DNA from: Simplicispira lacusdiani | Lineage (GTDB): Bacteria > Pseudomonadota > Gammaproteobacteria > Burkholderiales > Burkholderiaceae_C | DNA: 64,000 nucleotides | Assembly (NCBI RefSeq): GCF_003604195.1 | Contig: NZ_QXGR01000006.1 | Location: forward strand, 124,001-188,000 | Direction of reading: 5' to 3' | Part shown: positions 1 through 8,267 of the stretch, piece after piece | Layout: every line of letters starts with the position of its first letter | How positions within the stretch are numbered: the first letter of the stretch is position 1 | Notes under the pieces: generated by a model | What the model was told of the DNA's origin: nothing | What the model saw: the letters and a program-made list of their open reading frames with translations, nothing else | Database searches by the model: none | Position numbers and translations under genes: made by a program

Positions 1-1
1 C

Positions 2-664
2 CTCACGTTGGTGGCGCCGTACCTCGCCTACATGCGCCAGGACATTGCCTTCCACCCTGGCGAAGCCGTGAGCCAGCGCATCGTCGGCCCCTTCCTGGCC
101 AGCCTGTTCGACGCCGTGGTCACCGTGGACCCGCACCTGCACCGCGTCGCCACGCTCGAAGAGGCCGTGCCCGCCGCGCAGACCGTGGTGCTGAGCGGCG
201 CCCCCCTGCTGGCCGACTGGATCGTCCAGCAGCGCCCCGGCGCGCTGCTCGTGGGCCCCGACGGCGAATCCGCCCAATGGGTGGCCCAGGCCGCCGCCCG
301 CCACGGCCTTCAGCATGCCGTCTGCACCAAGGAACGCCACGGTGACCGCAGCGTCACCATCCACCTGCCGCCCGTGGCCGTGCAGGGCAGGGCGGTGGTG
401 CTGCTCGACGACATGGCCAGCACCGGCCACACCCTGGCCCAGGCGACGCGCCTTCTGCTGGCGGCCGGCGCCGCCTCGGTGGACGTCGCGGTGACACACG
501 CGCTGATCGACGCCGATGCGCTGGCCGCGCTGCACGCAGCAGGGGTGGGAGAGTTCTGGAGCACGGATTGCGTGGCGCACCCTACAAACGCGGTGGCGAT
601 GGCGGTGGAGCTGGCGCGGGGGGTGGGGCAGTTGTGGGGCTTGGGGGCTGATATTCCCGGTTGA
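2..664 (+). CDS. Phosphoribosyltransferase / ribose-phosphate pyrophosphokinase-like protein (5' truncated by window edge)
   Basis: The reading frame is open to the window edge, so the N-terminus is missing; the first TTG/GTG codons in view are internal. The visible part begins with a PRPP-synthetase-like stretch (APYLAYMRQD, then HPGEAVSQRIVG). It ends with a type I phosphoribosyltransferase PRPP loop, VVLLDDMASTGHT, near residue 135 of the visible part. PRPP synthetases make PRPP from ribose-5-phosphate and ATP. This divergent type resembles the second, non-canonical Prs homologue of some proteobacteria, so the exact substrate is uncertain. No operon partner is visible downstream. Confidence 0.8.
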   Translation, partial: LTLVAPYLAYMRQDIAFHPGEAVSQRIVGPFLASLFDAVVTVDPHLHRVATLEEAVPAAQTVVLSGAPLLADWIVQQRPGALLVGPDGESAQWVAQAAARHGLQHAVCTKERHGDRSVTIHLPPVAVQGRAVVLLDDMASTGHTLAQATRLLLAAGAASVDVAVTHALIDADALAALHAAGVGEFWSTDCVAHPTNAVAMAVELARGVGQLWGLGADIPG

Positions 665-1032
665 ATGTGTTTGCCCGCCTGGATATGTAGCACTGTCGGC
701 CATGGTCCAGCAGCTGGGTTTCTGGTGGCCGGCTTCTGTGACACGACGGTTTGCAGCAGCCGACTCGTTCCAACTACTTGTCAATTTTTGGCGAGCGACC
801 GCTTGGGCAAGCATCGGGGGCGCCACAACTGCAAATTCATCGGCCCGATTTCACCCCAACCCTTCGGGCAAGTGCCTTGCCGGGCGGTCTGCGGCGTTGC
901 GGCGCTTGTGGATAGCCGAGCTGTACGCTGCGCCCCGCGCCTTGCATCCCAACACAGCAAAGGACTCGTGCGACTCCAAAAAGACTTTGAACCAAGGCTT
1001 TTGGAAGATTTAGCGTGGCCCACAAGGGGCTC
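665..1032. other. Intergenic region without recognisable gene
   Basis: These 368 bases lie between the phosphoribosyltransferase and the convergent LysR gene. Several short open frames exist on both strands, but none has a ribosome binding site, family-like sequence or consistent codon bias. I see no strong hairpin with a T-run. It may be decayed sequence. Confidence 0.5.
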
Positions 1033-1935
1033 TCAGTCATGCAGATGCTCGGCTACAAACTGGCGAAAAATTCCCATGGCAGGCGCTTCAGTACGGTCGG
1101 CCAGGGTAACGAACGCAAAGTGTGCGCCCTCGTTCAACGCCGGAGTGATGGGCAACTCCACCAAGCTACCGGCAGCGATGGCTTCACGCGCGGGCCTGAC
1201 GAGGCCGAGGAACACCGCGTCACTGCCTTGTACCGCGTATAACAAACTGTTGACATCGTTGCAACGCAAGGTCACTGCGACCTGGGGATCCGCTGCGGGT
1301 CCATAGCGGGTGATCAGAAGACGTGCCAACTCCGGATTGAGTGAAGTCGACGCTAACGGATAGCGTTGGAGGTGTGCAAATGTAATGGGGGTGTTGAGTT
1401 TGGCAAGGGGGTGACCCACGCGACAGATGAAACCACCGCGCATTTGGCCCAAATCTTCGATCAACAGGTCATCAGCTGGCGTGACGCTGCGTAGATCCAC
1501 GACCAGTGCGTCGAATCCACGTTCGCGCAAGCGCCTGGTCTGCAACTCCGGGGGGCCGGATTCGAGGCTGACCTGCACTCTTGGATGCATGCAAGCCATG
1601 TAACTCAGAAAAGGCTGCATCAGCAGTGCAGTCGGCCCCGCGCCGAGCCCAATGCGAATGACCCCCAAGTAGCCTTCTTGCAATAGCTGTGCGCTGCGTT
1701 TTAGCTCAACGGCATCCAGCACCATGCGGCGCGCCCGGCTTGCAACGGTCTGGCCGAACGGCGTCAACTCGTTGCGCTTGCCCATTCGGTCGATCAGACG
1801 TGCTCCGAGGTCGTCTTCGAGGGTCTGGATGCTGCGACTCAGGGCGGACTGGGTGATGTGGCACCGCTCCGCGGCGCGGCTGAACGAACCGGTGTCCGCC
1901 ACAGCCAGCAGGTACTCCAGATGGCGCAGGTTCAT
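1033..1935 (-). CDS. LysR-family transcriptional regulator
   Basis: A 300-residue protein with the family's usual length. The N-terminal winged helix-turn-helix spans residues 1-60 (SFSRAAERCHITQSALSRSI, then LEDDLGARLIDR). The rest fits the LysR effector-binding domain. It is transcribed divergently from the MFS-amidohydrolase-glutaminase genes across a 126-bp AT-rich gap, the classical arrangement for a LysR activator of the neighbouring catabolic genes. Control of 2062-5557 is therefore the likely role (inference). The effector is unknown; an acyl-amino acid or its product would fit the cluster. Confidence 0.9.
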   Translation of the reverse strand: MNLRHLEYLLAVADTGSFSRAAERCHITQSALSRSIQTLEDDLGARLIDRMGKRNELTPFGQTVASRARRMVLDAVELKRSAQLLQEGYLGVIRIGLGAGPTALLMQPFLSYMACMHPRVQVSLESGPPELQTRRLRERGFDALVVDLRSVTPADDLLIEDLGQMRGGFICRVGHPLAKLNTPITFAHLQRYPLASTSLNPELARLLITRYGPAADPQVAVTLRCNDVNSLLYAVQGSDAVFLGLVRPAREAIAAGSLVELPITPALNEGAHFAFVTLADRTEAPAMGIFRQFVAEHLHD

Positions 1936-1996
1936 TTCCTTAGTCGCATGAGTTTTTTGAATGAATTCTGAATAAATTATGCATTAGACGCATTTG

Positions 1997-2013
1997 ATCA
2001 TGATTCATATGAT
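1997..2013. promoter_or_regulatory. Candidate LysR binding site (T-N11-A type palindrome)
   Basis: ATCATGATTCATATGAT has 5-bp inverted arms (ATCAT/ATGAT) around 7 bases and contains the T-N11-A spacing typical of LysR boxes. It lies midway in the divergent lysR/MFS intergenic region, 49 bp before the transporter start. Confidence 0.4.
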
Positions 2014-2061
2014 TTCGCACGCTGTCGTCCAGGGCAGCAGCAATCATCCGGAGACAAATTC

Positions 2062-3402
2062 ATGGGCGTTCAAAATTCCAGTATGGGCGACGTCGCGTTG
2101 CCGCCCACATCCCAGGGCGTATCGAACAATTTAACTGCCGCGACGAGCAAGGTGCAGCCCCGCGTCGTGGCTGCAACAGTGGCGGGCAACGCGCTGGAGT
2201 TCTTTGATTTCACCACCTACGCGTTCTTCGCGGTGTATATCGGCCAGACCTTCTTTCCTGCTGACGAGCCGCTGGTCACGGTGATGCTGTCGGTAGCGGT
2301 CTTTGGCGTTGGCTTCATCACGCGCCCTTTGGGCGGGCTGCTGATCGGCTCTTTTGCTGATCGTGTCGGACGCAAGCCGGCCATGCTGTTGACCATTGCG
2401 CTCATCACGATCGGCACGATCGGCATGGCGCTCACACCCTCGTACGCAAGCATCGGATTGGCGGCACCCATCATCGTCATTGCCTGTCGGCTGGTGCAGG
2501 GGCTGGCCCTGGGCGGCGAGGTCGGGCCGTCTACGACGTATCTGATCGAGATCGCCCCCCCGGGCCGGCGTGGCCTGTATGGCAGCTGGCAGCTTGCCAG
2601 CCAGGGCATAGCGTCGCTGGCGGCTGGCGTCGTCGGCATTGTGCTCACGCTGGCGCTAAGCAAGGAGCAGATGCTGGCGTGGGGTTGGCGTATCCCTTTT
2701 TTGCTCGGTCTGGCATTGATCCCCATTGCTTTCTTTCTGCGCCGCCACATGCCTGAGAGCCTCGAGCATCCCACGCATAGCGGACCCATCAAGAGCCCGC
2801 TGGCCGATATCCGGCACCATCTGCGCCCGATCATGCTGGCGCTCATGGTGATCCTGGGTGTGACGATCTCGACCTATGCGGCGATCTACATGACCACTTA
2901 TGCCGTGACCACGCTCAAGCTCTCCGCGACGATCGCCATGTCGGCGACCATCGTATTCGGCGTGGCGACCTGGGCGGGTGCGCTGCTGGGGGGCTGGCTG
3001 TCAGATCTGTATGGGCGCAAACCTGTGATGCTCTGGGCTCGCGTGGCATTGTTTGTTCTGGTCTATCCGGCTTATATGCTGCTCATCGACCATACCAGCG
3101 TTGCCACTCTGGCACTGGCGACTGCGCTGCTGGCATTGCTAACGGGCATTGGTGGCGCGCCAACGCTGGTGGCCATCCCGGAGCTGTTCCCTGGTCATGT
3201 ACGCGCGCTCGGGCTGTCGATTGCCTATGCCTTTGGTGTGGCGCTGTTTGGCGGCACCGCGCAACTGGTGATCACCTGGCTGATCAAGGTGACCAACAAC
3301 CCGGCGGCGCCAGCGCTCTACGTACTTATCACCAGCTTGATCGCCATCGTCGGCATTCTGCTCATGCGCGAAACCGGCGGTGATAAGGAACTACAGAAAT
3401 GA
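2062..3402 (+). CDS. MFS transporter, metabolite:H+ symporter type (ProP/ShiA-like)
   Basis: A 446-residue membrane protein with about 12 hydrophobic segments. The MHS-subfamily signatures are visible: GNALEFFDFTTYAFFAVYIG in TM1 and FADRVGRKPAML in the loop 2-3. A second-half equivalent reads LSDLYGRKPVMLWAR. Members import small organic acids, betaines or conjugates with protons across the inner membrane. The ATG follows a good Shine-Dalgarno (CCGGAGAC). It is followed 37 bp later by an amidohydrolase, so the imported compound is probably the hydrolase substrate. Substrate identity is inferred only from neighbours. Confidence 0.9.
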   Translation: MGVQNSSMGDVALPPTSQGVSNNLTAATSKVQPRVVAATVAGNALEFFDFTTYAFFAVYIGQTFFPADEPLVTVMLSVAVFGVGFITRPLGGLLIGSFADRVGRKPAMLLTIALITIGTIGMALTPSYASIGLAAPIIVIACRLVQGLALGGEVGPSTTYLIEIAPPGRRGLYGSWQLASQGIASLAAGVVGIVLTLALSKEQMLAWGWRIPFLLGLALIPIAFFLRRHMPESLEHPTHSGPIKSPLADIRHHLRPIMLALMVILGVTISTYAAIYMTTYAVTTLKLSATIAMSATIVFGVATWAGALLGGWLSDLYGRKPVMLWARVALFVLVYPAYMLLIDHTSVATLALATALLALLTGIGGAPTLVAIPELFPGHVRALGLSIAYAFGVALFGGTAQLVITWLIKVTNNPAAPALYVLITSLIAIVGILLMRETGGDKELQK

Positions 3403-3439
3403 TCACCAGGCGAATTTTTCCGGACTGTGAGTTCATAGC

Positions 3440-4627
3440 ATGACTGTTCAAGACACCTTGCAGGCGGTACGCGCACACGAAGACGAGTTCATCGCTTTGC
3501 GCCGTGATATCCATCAGCACCCCGAGCTGCCATTCGAAGAGCTGCGCACCAGTGATTTGGTGGCTGCACGACTGCGGGACTGGGGTTACCACGTTGAGCG
3601 CGGCCTGGGCGGAACCGGTGTGGTCGGGCAACTCCAGCGTGGCGACGGCAAGCGCACCCTGGGTCTGCGCGCGGACATGGATGCACTGCCGATCCAGGAG
3701 GCCACGGGGCTGCAGTACGCAAGTCGCAACCAAGGCGTCATGCACGCCTGCGGCCACGACGGACATACGGCCATGCTGTTGGCGGCAGCCAAGGTGCTGG
3801 CAGAGCAGGGTGACTTCTCAGGGACACTCAACCTGATCTTCCAGCCCGCAGAGGAATACGGCACCAGCGACTGTGGCGCCGTACGCATGATCAACGACGG
3901 CCTGTTCGACAAATACCCATGTGACGCTGTCTTCAGCATGCACAACATGCCCGGCTGGCCACAGGGGCACTTGATCTTTCGCGAAGGCCCAATGATGGCC
4001 TCCTCTGACAAGGTCTACATTACGCTGGTAGGCCACGGTGGTCACGGTGCTGTGCCGCACAAGACAGCCGATCCGGTGGTGGCGGCAGCCAGCCTGGTGA
4101 TGGCGTTGCAGACCGTGGTCTCGCGCAATGTCGATCCACTACAAACAGCGGTGGTGACCGTGGGGGTGTTGCAATCCGGACGCGCCAATAACGTCATCCC
4201 CGACAGCGCATATCTCGAGCTGAGCGTGCGCGCGCTCGATTCTGAGGTGCGCAGTCTGCTGCAGCAGCGCATTACCGAAATCACCCACGCTCAGGCGCAG
4301 AGCTTTGGCGTCAAGGCTGAAATCGACTACCGGCGCGGCTACGCGGCACTGGTCAACAGCAAGGACGAAACCGACTTCGCCCGCCAGATTGGCAGCGAAT
4401 TGGTTGGTGCCGAGCGCGTCGTGCTGCAGGCCCCGCCGCTCACCGGCAGCGAAGACTTCGCTTTCATGCTGGAGAAGTGCCCCGGCAGCTACCTGTTGAT
4501 CGGAAACGGGGCTGGCGACAAGCTGGGCGCCTGCATGGTGCACAACCCGGGTTACGACTTCAACGACGCCAACCTGGCCATTGGCGCTGCATACTGGGCG
4601 CTGCTGGCGCGGCGTTATCTGGTTTGA
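3440..4627 (+). CDS. M20-family amidohydrolase (hippurate/N-acyl-amino-acid hydrolase type)
   Basis: A 395-residue protein matching the M20D amidohydrolase family, which removes acyl groups from N-acyl amino acids. Visible metal-site elements are HACGHDGHTAM near residue 100, PAEEYG near 137 (the catalytic glutamate pair), GHGGHGAVPH around 195 and GSEDFAFML near 337. The dimerisation lid domain lies between the third and fourth elements. There is no signal peptide, so it acts in the cytoplasm. It is 3 bp from a glutaminase gene, which suggests that its product is glutamine. Confidence 0.9.
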   Translation: MTVQDTLQAVRAHEDEFIALRRDIHQHPELPFEELRTSDLVAARLRDWGYHVERGLGGTGVVGQLQRGDGKRTLGLRADMDALPIQEATGLQYASRNQGVMHACGHDGHTAMLLAAAKVLAEQGDFSGTLNLIFQPAEEYGTSDCGAVRMINDGLFDKYPCDAVFSMHNMPGWPQGHLIFREGPMMASSDKVYITLVGHGGHGAVPHKTADPVVAAASLVMALQTVVSRNVDPLQTAVVTVGVLQSGRANNVIPDSAYLELSVRALDSEVRSLLQQRITEITHAQAQSFGVKAEIDYRRGYAALVNSKDETDFARQIGSELVGAERVVLQAPPLTGSEDFAFMLEKCPGSYLLIGNGAGDKLGACMVHNPGYDFNDANLAIGAAYWALLARRYLV

Positions 4628-4630
4628 ACG

Positions 4631-5557
4631 ATGGACCGCGCCGCTTTGGAAACGCTCCAGAGCTTTCTGGTAGGGCTCGACGCGCGCATGAAGCGCGCAC
4701 ACAAACGCGGCCAGGTGGCGCACTACATTCCGCAACTGGCCAGCGTTGATGTGCATCAGTTCGGGATCAGTGTGTGCCTGGCCAGTGGTGAGCAGCTGAG
4801 CGCGGGCGACGCTGCGACACCGTTTTCGATCCAGAGCATCTCAAAGGTCTTCTCACTGGCGATCGCATTGGGCCGTCACGGCGACCGGCTCTGGAAGCGG
4901 GTGGGCAAGGAACCATCTAACTACACCTTCAACTCGGTCATTGAGCTTGAGCAGGAAGGCGGCAAACCGCGCAATCCTTTCGTCAATGCGGGTGCACTGG
5001 TCACCACCGACGCCATGCTTGATGCGCCCGACGCGGGCGGCGGACTCGACGAACTGATGGATTTCGTTCGCACGGCGGCTGGAGATGACCGGATCTCGAT
5101 TGATGAACAGGTTGCCGCCTCGGAATACCGCACGGCCTACCGCAACTTCTCCCTGGCGTACTTTCTACGCTCGTGCGGCAATCTGCACACGGAATGCGAA
5201 CGGCTTCTGCAGATTTACTGTCGCCAATGCGCGATCGCGATGAACTGCCAGCAATTGGCCAGCGTCGGCCGGTTCCTGGCCGGCTTCGACTCCGCAGCCC
5301 ACCTGCTGAGCCCAGCTCAGGCACGCAGTGTCAACGCCTTGATGCTGGTCGCGGGGCACTATGATGGTTCAGGCGACTTCGCCTATTCGGTCGGCTTCCC
5401 CGGCAAGAGTGGCGTCGGAGGCGGCATTCTTGCCGTCGTTCCGGGACATGCATCGATCGCTGTCTGGTCTCCTGGCCTGAATGCGTTTGGCAATTCACTG
5501 CTCGGCACGCGCGCGCTGCAAGAGTTGTCAGAGTTCACTGGCTGGTCGGTGTTCTGA
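4631..5557 (+). CDS. glsA: Glutaminase (serine-dependent, GlsA family)
   Basis: A 308-residue cytoplasmic enzyme hydrolysing glutamine to glutamate and ammonia. Conserved family blocks are PFSIQSISKVFSLA near residue 60 (the S-x-x-K catalytic pair) and NPFVNAGAL near 118. Further on are SEYRTAYRNFSLAYFLRS around 160 and YSVGFPGKSGVGGGI near 257. Its start is only 3 bp past the amidohydrolase stop, so the two genes are almost surely co-transcribed. The pairing implies a pathway in which the amidohydrolase releases glutamine that this enzyme then deamidates. General glutamine scavenging is the alternative. Confidence 0.93.
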   Translation: MDRAALETLQSFLVGLDARMKRAHKRGQVAHYIPQLASVDVHQFGISVCLASGEQLSAGDAATPFSIQSISKVFSLAIALGRHGDRLWKRVGKEPSNYTFNSVIELEQEGGKPRNPFVNAGALVTTDAMLDAPDAGGGLDELMDFVRTAAGDDRISIDEQVAASEYRTAYRNFSLAYFLRSCGNLHTECERLLQIYCRQCAIAMNCQQLASVGRFLAGFDSAAHLLSPAQARSVNALMLVAGHYDGSGDFAYSVGFPGKSGVGGGILAVVPGHASIAVWSPGLNAFGNSLLGTRALQELSEFTGWSVF

Positions 5558-6029
5558 GGTGCAGACTTTATCGTTTACCTCGACATGAACAGCCCCGGAT
5601 TTTGAGCAGGCTGGTTGGTTTGAATGAAGGTCGGTGAGACTGCCTCGCCCGCCGATTGCCGCCAGACGGCTTGGAGCGCCGGCATGATCGGCCAGCCTGA
5701 GCAAGGCAATCCCAGCGACTCTGCGATGACGTTGCACTCCAGCTTGGCAAGGCACTCCTGAATCAAGGGAGGCCCGGCAAGACCGGCCCATGATGTTGCC
5801 GTTTGCGTCATCCCGGGTGGTCATGACGACCGCCGGCCCGGATTCCAGCGGGTAAGAGCCTTGTTCAGAGCCAAGGGTTGCATGAAGCTACCTCCCATGC
5901 TCCTGCCAGGCAAGCGCGCTGGGGCCTGCCCGCAAAGTTCAAGATACGCCTGCTGGTGCAAAGCCCCCGGCGCTGCGCCACGGCTGCGACAATCCGGCCC
6001 TTGCACCCACCAGAGAGAAAGACCCTGCC
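5558..6029. other. Intergenic region, possibly containing a decayed gene fragment on the minus strand
   Basis: These 472 bases separate glsA from the isochorismatase gene. A minus-strand frame at 5575-5811 (about 78 codons) contains LAGPPLIQECLAKLECNVIA. That vaguely recalls the middle of flavin-reductase-like proteins but lacks both ends of any family. I see no convincing start site. The last 30 bases carry the AGAGAGAAAG ribosome binding site of the next gene. Confidence 0.4.
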
Positions 6030-6632
6030 ATGCTGCTTGACGCCGCCGAATCCCAACTCGTCCTGGTCGACTACCAGGAGCGCCTGATGCCGGCCATCCA
6101 CGAAGGCCCCGCCGTGCTGGCCCACGCGCGCCGCCTGGCCCAGATCGCCAAGATGTTGGAGGTGCCCGTGTGGGGCACCGAGCAGAACCCCTCGCGCCTG
6201 GGCGCCAACGATGCTGCCCTGCGCGCGCTGTGCCGCAAGACGCTGCCCAAGATGCACTTCAGCGCCATGGAGGAGGGTCTGGGCGAGTGGCTGCGTCCGC
6301 CGGCCAAGCCGCCGGCCGGCAATGCCCGCAGCCTGCCCAAGCACATGCAGAAGACGGCGCAGAGCGGCCCCGAGCGCGCCACCATCGTCATTGCCGGCTG
6401 CGAGGCGCATGTGTGCCTGCTGCAGACGGCGCTGGACCTGATCGAGGACGAGTTCGACGTGTGGGTGGTGACCGACGCCTGCGGCTCGCGCACCGAGCGC
6501 AACCGCGATGCCGCCTACGACCGTCTGGCTGGCGCCGGTGCCGAGCTGGTGACGACCGAGATGGTGGCCTTCGAGTGGCTGCGCTCGTGCGAGCACCCGG
6601 CGTTCAAGGACATGTTAGCGCTGGTGAAGTAG
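6030..6632 (+). CDS. Isochorismatase-family cysteine hydrolase
   Basis: A 200-residue protein with the cysteine-hydrolase triad of the family. The aspartate is in LVLVDYQERL near residue 10, the lysine in RKTLPKMHF near 76, and the nucleophile cysteine in IVIAGCEAHVCLLQTALDL near 130. Related YcaC/ISOC1-like proteins hydrolyse amides or vinyl ethers, but substrates are largely unknown. An insertion between about residues 90 and 115 (PPAKPPAGNARSLPKHMQ) is unusual for the family. It appears to be monocistronic. Confidence 0.85.
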   Translation: MLLDAAESQLVLVDYQERLMPAIHEGPAVLAHARRLAQIAKMLEVPVWGTEQNPSRLGANDAALRALCRKTLPKMHFSAMEEGLGEWLRPPAKPPAGNARSLPKHMQKTAQSGPERATIVIAGCEAHVCLLQTALDLIEDEFDVWVVTDACGSRTERNRDAAYDRLAGAGAELVTTEMVAFEWLRSCEHPAFKDMLALVK

Positions 6633-6637
6633 GTCTT

Positions 6638-6662
6638 TTCCCCCTACCGCGCGCAGGGGGAA
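6638..6662 (+). terminator. Weak hairpin downstream of the isochorismatase gene
   Basis: TTCCCCCT and AGGGGGAA form a perfect 8-bp stem around a 9-base loop, starting 5 bp after the stop codon. No T-run follows, so intrinsic termination is doubtful. Confidence 0.35.
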
Positions 6663-6746
6663 GGGCTAGGATGCATGCTGGGCCGCGAGCCTGTCCATCC
6701 GGGGCAGGCCGCGCGCCGTTGGTTCCATTTTTCGGGGTGACACGGC

Positions 6747-7391
6747 ATGCTGGGCTTGGCGACGGTGTTGACGGATCAGGGCATGGAGGGCATCGCCGCC
6801 TTCGTGCCGCCCGCGCCGCCGCGCCCCAAGGCGGCGCAGCCGGCGCAGGCCGCCCCGGTCGAGGACGAGGCCGACGCGATCAGCCGGGGAACATGGATTC
6901 TCGCGGGCGCCATCGGCGCGGTCGTTCTGGCTTCGGGCCTGGGCTACTGGCTTGCGGCGTCGCCCGACCCCAAACCCGTGCGCAGCACCCGGGTGGTGAC
7001 CAAGCCGATCGAGGACATGTCCGGGGCGGCATCGGCGGCCGATTCCGCTGCCTCCAGTTCCTCCAGCGCCTCCCCGCCGGAGGCCGCCTCCGAACCCGCG
7101 TCACACGAGGCTTCCGCGCCGCCCGCGCAACAGGAAACCGCCGAGCCGCCCGTGCAGGCGGCTCCCGCACGTGAGCCGCCCCAGCGCCGGGTGGTCCGGC
7201 GGCCGACAAGGCCAGCGTCGGAAAGCGTGTTCGTGGCCAACCCCGAATGGACGAGCCAGGTGCGCCGCATCGGCGACGTGGACGCGGAAACGGAGCGCTC
7301 GACCATGACGATCCTCGATTCCATCCACAACGTGCAGGAGCGCGAACGCCCGTCCCGGGCTTCGGCCGCCAAAGGAGCGCAACGTGAGTGA
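6747..7391 (+). CDS. Hypothetical single-pass membrane protein
   Basis: I do not recognise this 214-residue protein. It has a proline/alanine-rich cytoplasmic head (residues 20-45) and one hydrophobic segment at about 50-70 (TWILAGAIGAVVLASGLGYWLA). A long low-complexity Ala/Ser/Pro/Glu-rich linker fills about 95-150, followed by a basic C-terminal part. The layout resembles a membrane-anchored spacer protein such as a TonB- or SPOR-like carrier, but no such domain is visible. GGGGTGA precedes the ATG. It overlaps the next gene by 8 bp, forming a three-gene unit. Confidence 0.7.
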   Translation: MLGLATVLTDQGMEGIAAFVPPAPPRPKAAQPAQAAPVEDEADAISRGTWILAGAIGAVVLASGLGYWLAASPDPKPVRSTRVVTKPIEDMSGAASAADSAASSSSSASPPEAASEPASHEASAPPAQQETAEPPVQAAPAREPPQRRVVRRPTRPASESVFVANPEWTSQVRRIGDVDAETERSTMTILDSIHNVQERERPSRASAAKGAQRE

Positions 7392-7914
7392 CGAAGCAGC
7401 GGCCCTGCGCTGGTCGGTGGTGGAGCCGGTCGATGGCGTGCGCGTGCACGGCTATTTTTTCGTGCAGCACATGTTCGCCACGCACGATGCCGTGCGTAAG
7501 ACGCTGCCCATCTTCAGCGGCCGTTTGCCCGAACCGGTGCATGTGGGGGAATCGGAGTTCCGTCTCGGGCGCCTGGTTGGCCGGCCCTCGGCGCTTTTCC
7601 AGCACGGCACCGGGTTTCTCAGCCTGACCCAGGCCGCCGAGTCGGAAGACCACACCAGCAGCAACTGGCGCGAGCTTCTGCGGCCCGAGGATATCTGGAT
7701 CGCGCTGGCCAACGCGGCGGCGGTGAGCACCGCCATGCGCAAGCCGGCCGCCGCCATGCTGCGGGCCGGTGGTGCGCTGTATTTCCTGGCGCCCACCGAC
7801 GAGGCGCTGCAGAAGGTGTTGCACGCGCTGGCGCCCACCGAGGAAAGCGGCCTGGAGCCGATGAGCCCCGCCGACGTGGCGCGGCTGTGCATGGATTCCA
7901 AGGAGGCGCCATGA
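7384..7914 (+). CDS. Conserved-looking hypothetical protein
   Basis: A 176-residue soluble protein that I cannot assign. It begins with GTG inside the end of the previous frame and ends in an ATGA overlap with the next gene, so translation of the three is likely coupled. The chain has no signal or membrane segment, with aromatic-rich stretches (VHGYFFVQHMF, ALYFLAPTDEAL). Its codon use and lack of low complexity argue for a real gene. A role with its two membrane-protein neighbours is inferred only from overlap. Confidence 0.7.
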   Translation: MSDEAAALRWSVVEPVDGVRVHGYFFVQHMFATHDAVRKTLPIFSGRLPEPVHVGESEFRLGRLVGRPSALFQHGTGFLSLTQAAESEDHTSSNWRELLRPEDIWIALANAAAVSTAMRKPAAAMLRAGGALYFLAPTDEALQKVLHALAPTEESGLEPMSPADVARLCMDSKEAP

Positions 7915-8189
7915 CCGTTGACTTTCGTGACCCCGAGCGCGCCCTGCGGGGCGCGGCGCCCGCGCCCGCGCTCGCGCCGCCGCAGAAGGTGGTGCTGCTC
8001 GCGCTGGCTGGGTGCGCCGCCGTCTTTCTGCTCGCGGGGGTGTGGCTGCTGCTGGTGCCCGTCGCCTGGCTCGAACCGGCGGTGGCGCCCTGGGTCGGGT
8101 TGGCCCTGGTGCTGTCCGCCGTGGGCGATGTCGTCGCCGTTTTCCTGCTGCGCCGCATCTGGCTGCGCGCCGCGAAGCCGCCACGGTAG
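7911..8189 (+). CDS. Small hypothetical membrane protein, two transmembrane segments
   Basis: The protein has 92 residues if started at the ATG of the ATGA overlap at 7911; a longer frame upstream would overlap the previous gene without a ribosome site. Two hydrophobic segments lie at about 26-49 (VVLLALAGCAAVFLLAGVWL) and 58-80. Both termini are basic or polar. It is the third member of the overlapping 6747-8189 unit. Function is unknown. Confidence 0.65.
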   Translation: MTVDFRDPERALRGAAPAPALAPPQKVVLLALAGCAAVFLLAGVWLLLVPVAWLEPAVAPWVGLALVLSAVGDVVAVFLLRRIWLRAAKPPR

Positions 8190-8267
8190 CGCGCGCAAGG
8201 GTTGTGCGGCCAGCGGTGCCGTGCATGCCGTATCCTGTGGGCTTGACTGACCCCGCAGGAGATTTTT

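Noticed and set aside
5575..5811. 78-codon minus-strand frame resembling a flavin reductase fragment
   Set aside because: Resemblance is short and vague and both ends of the family are missing. It is noted only as possible decayed sequence.
7081..7200. Low-complexity Ala/Pro/Glu stretch considered as a tandem DNA repeat
   Set aside because: It is compositional bias in a protein linker, with no regular repeat unit at the DNA level.
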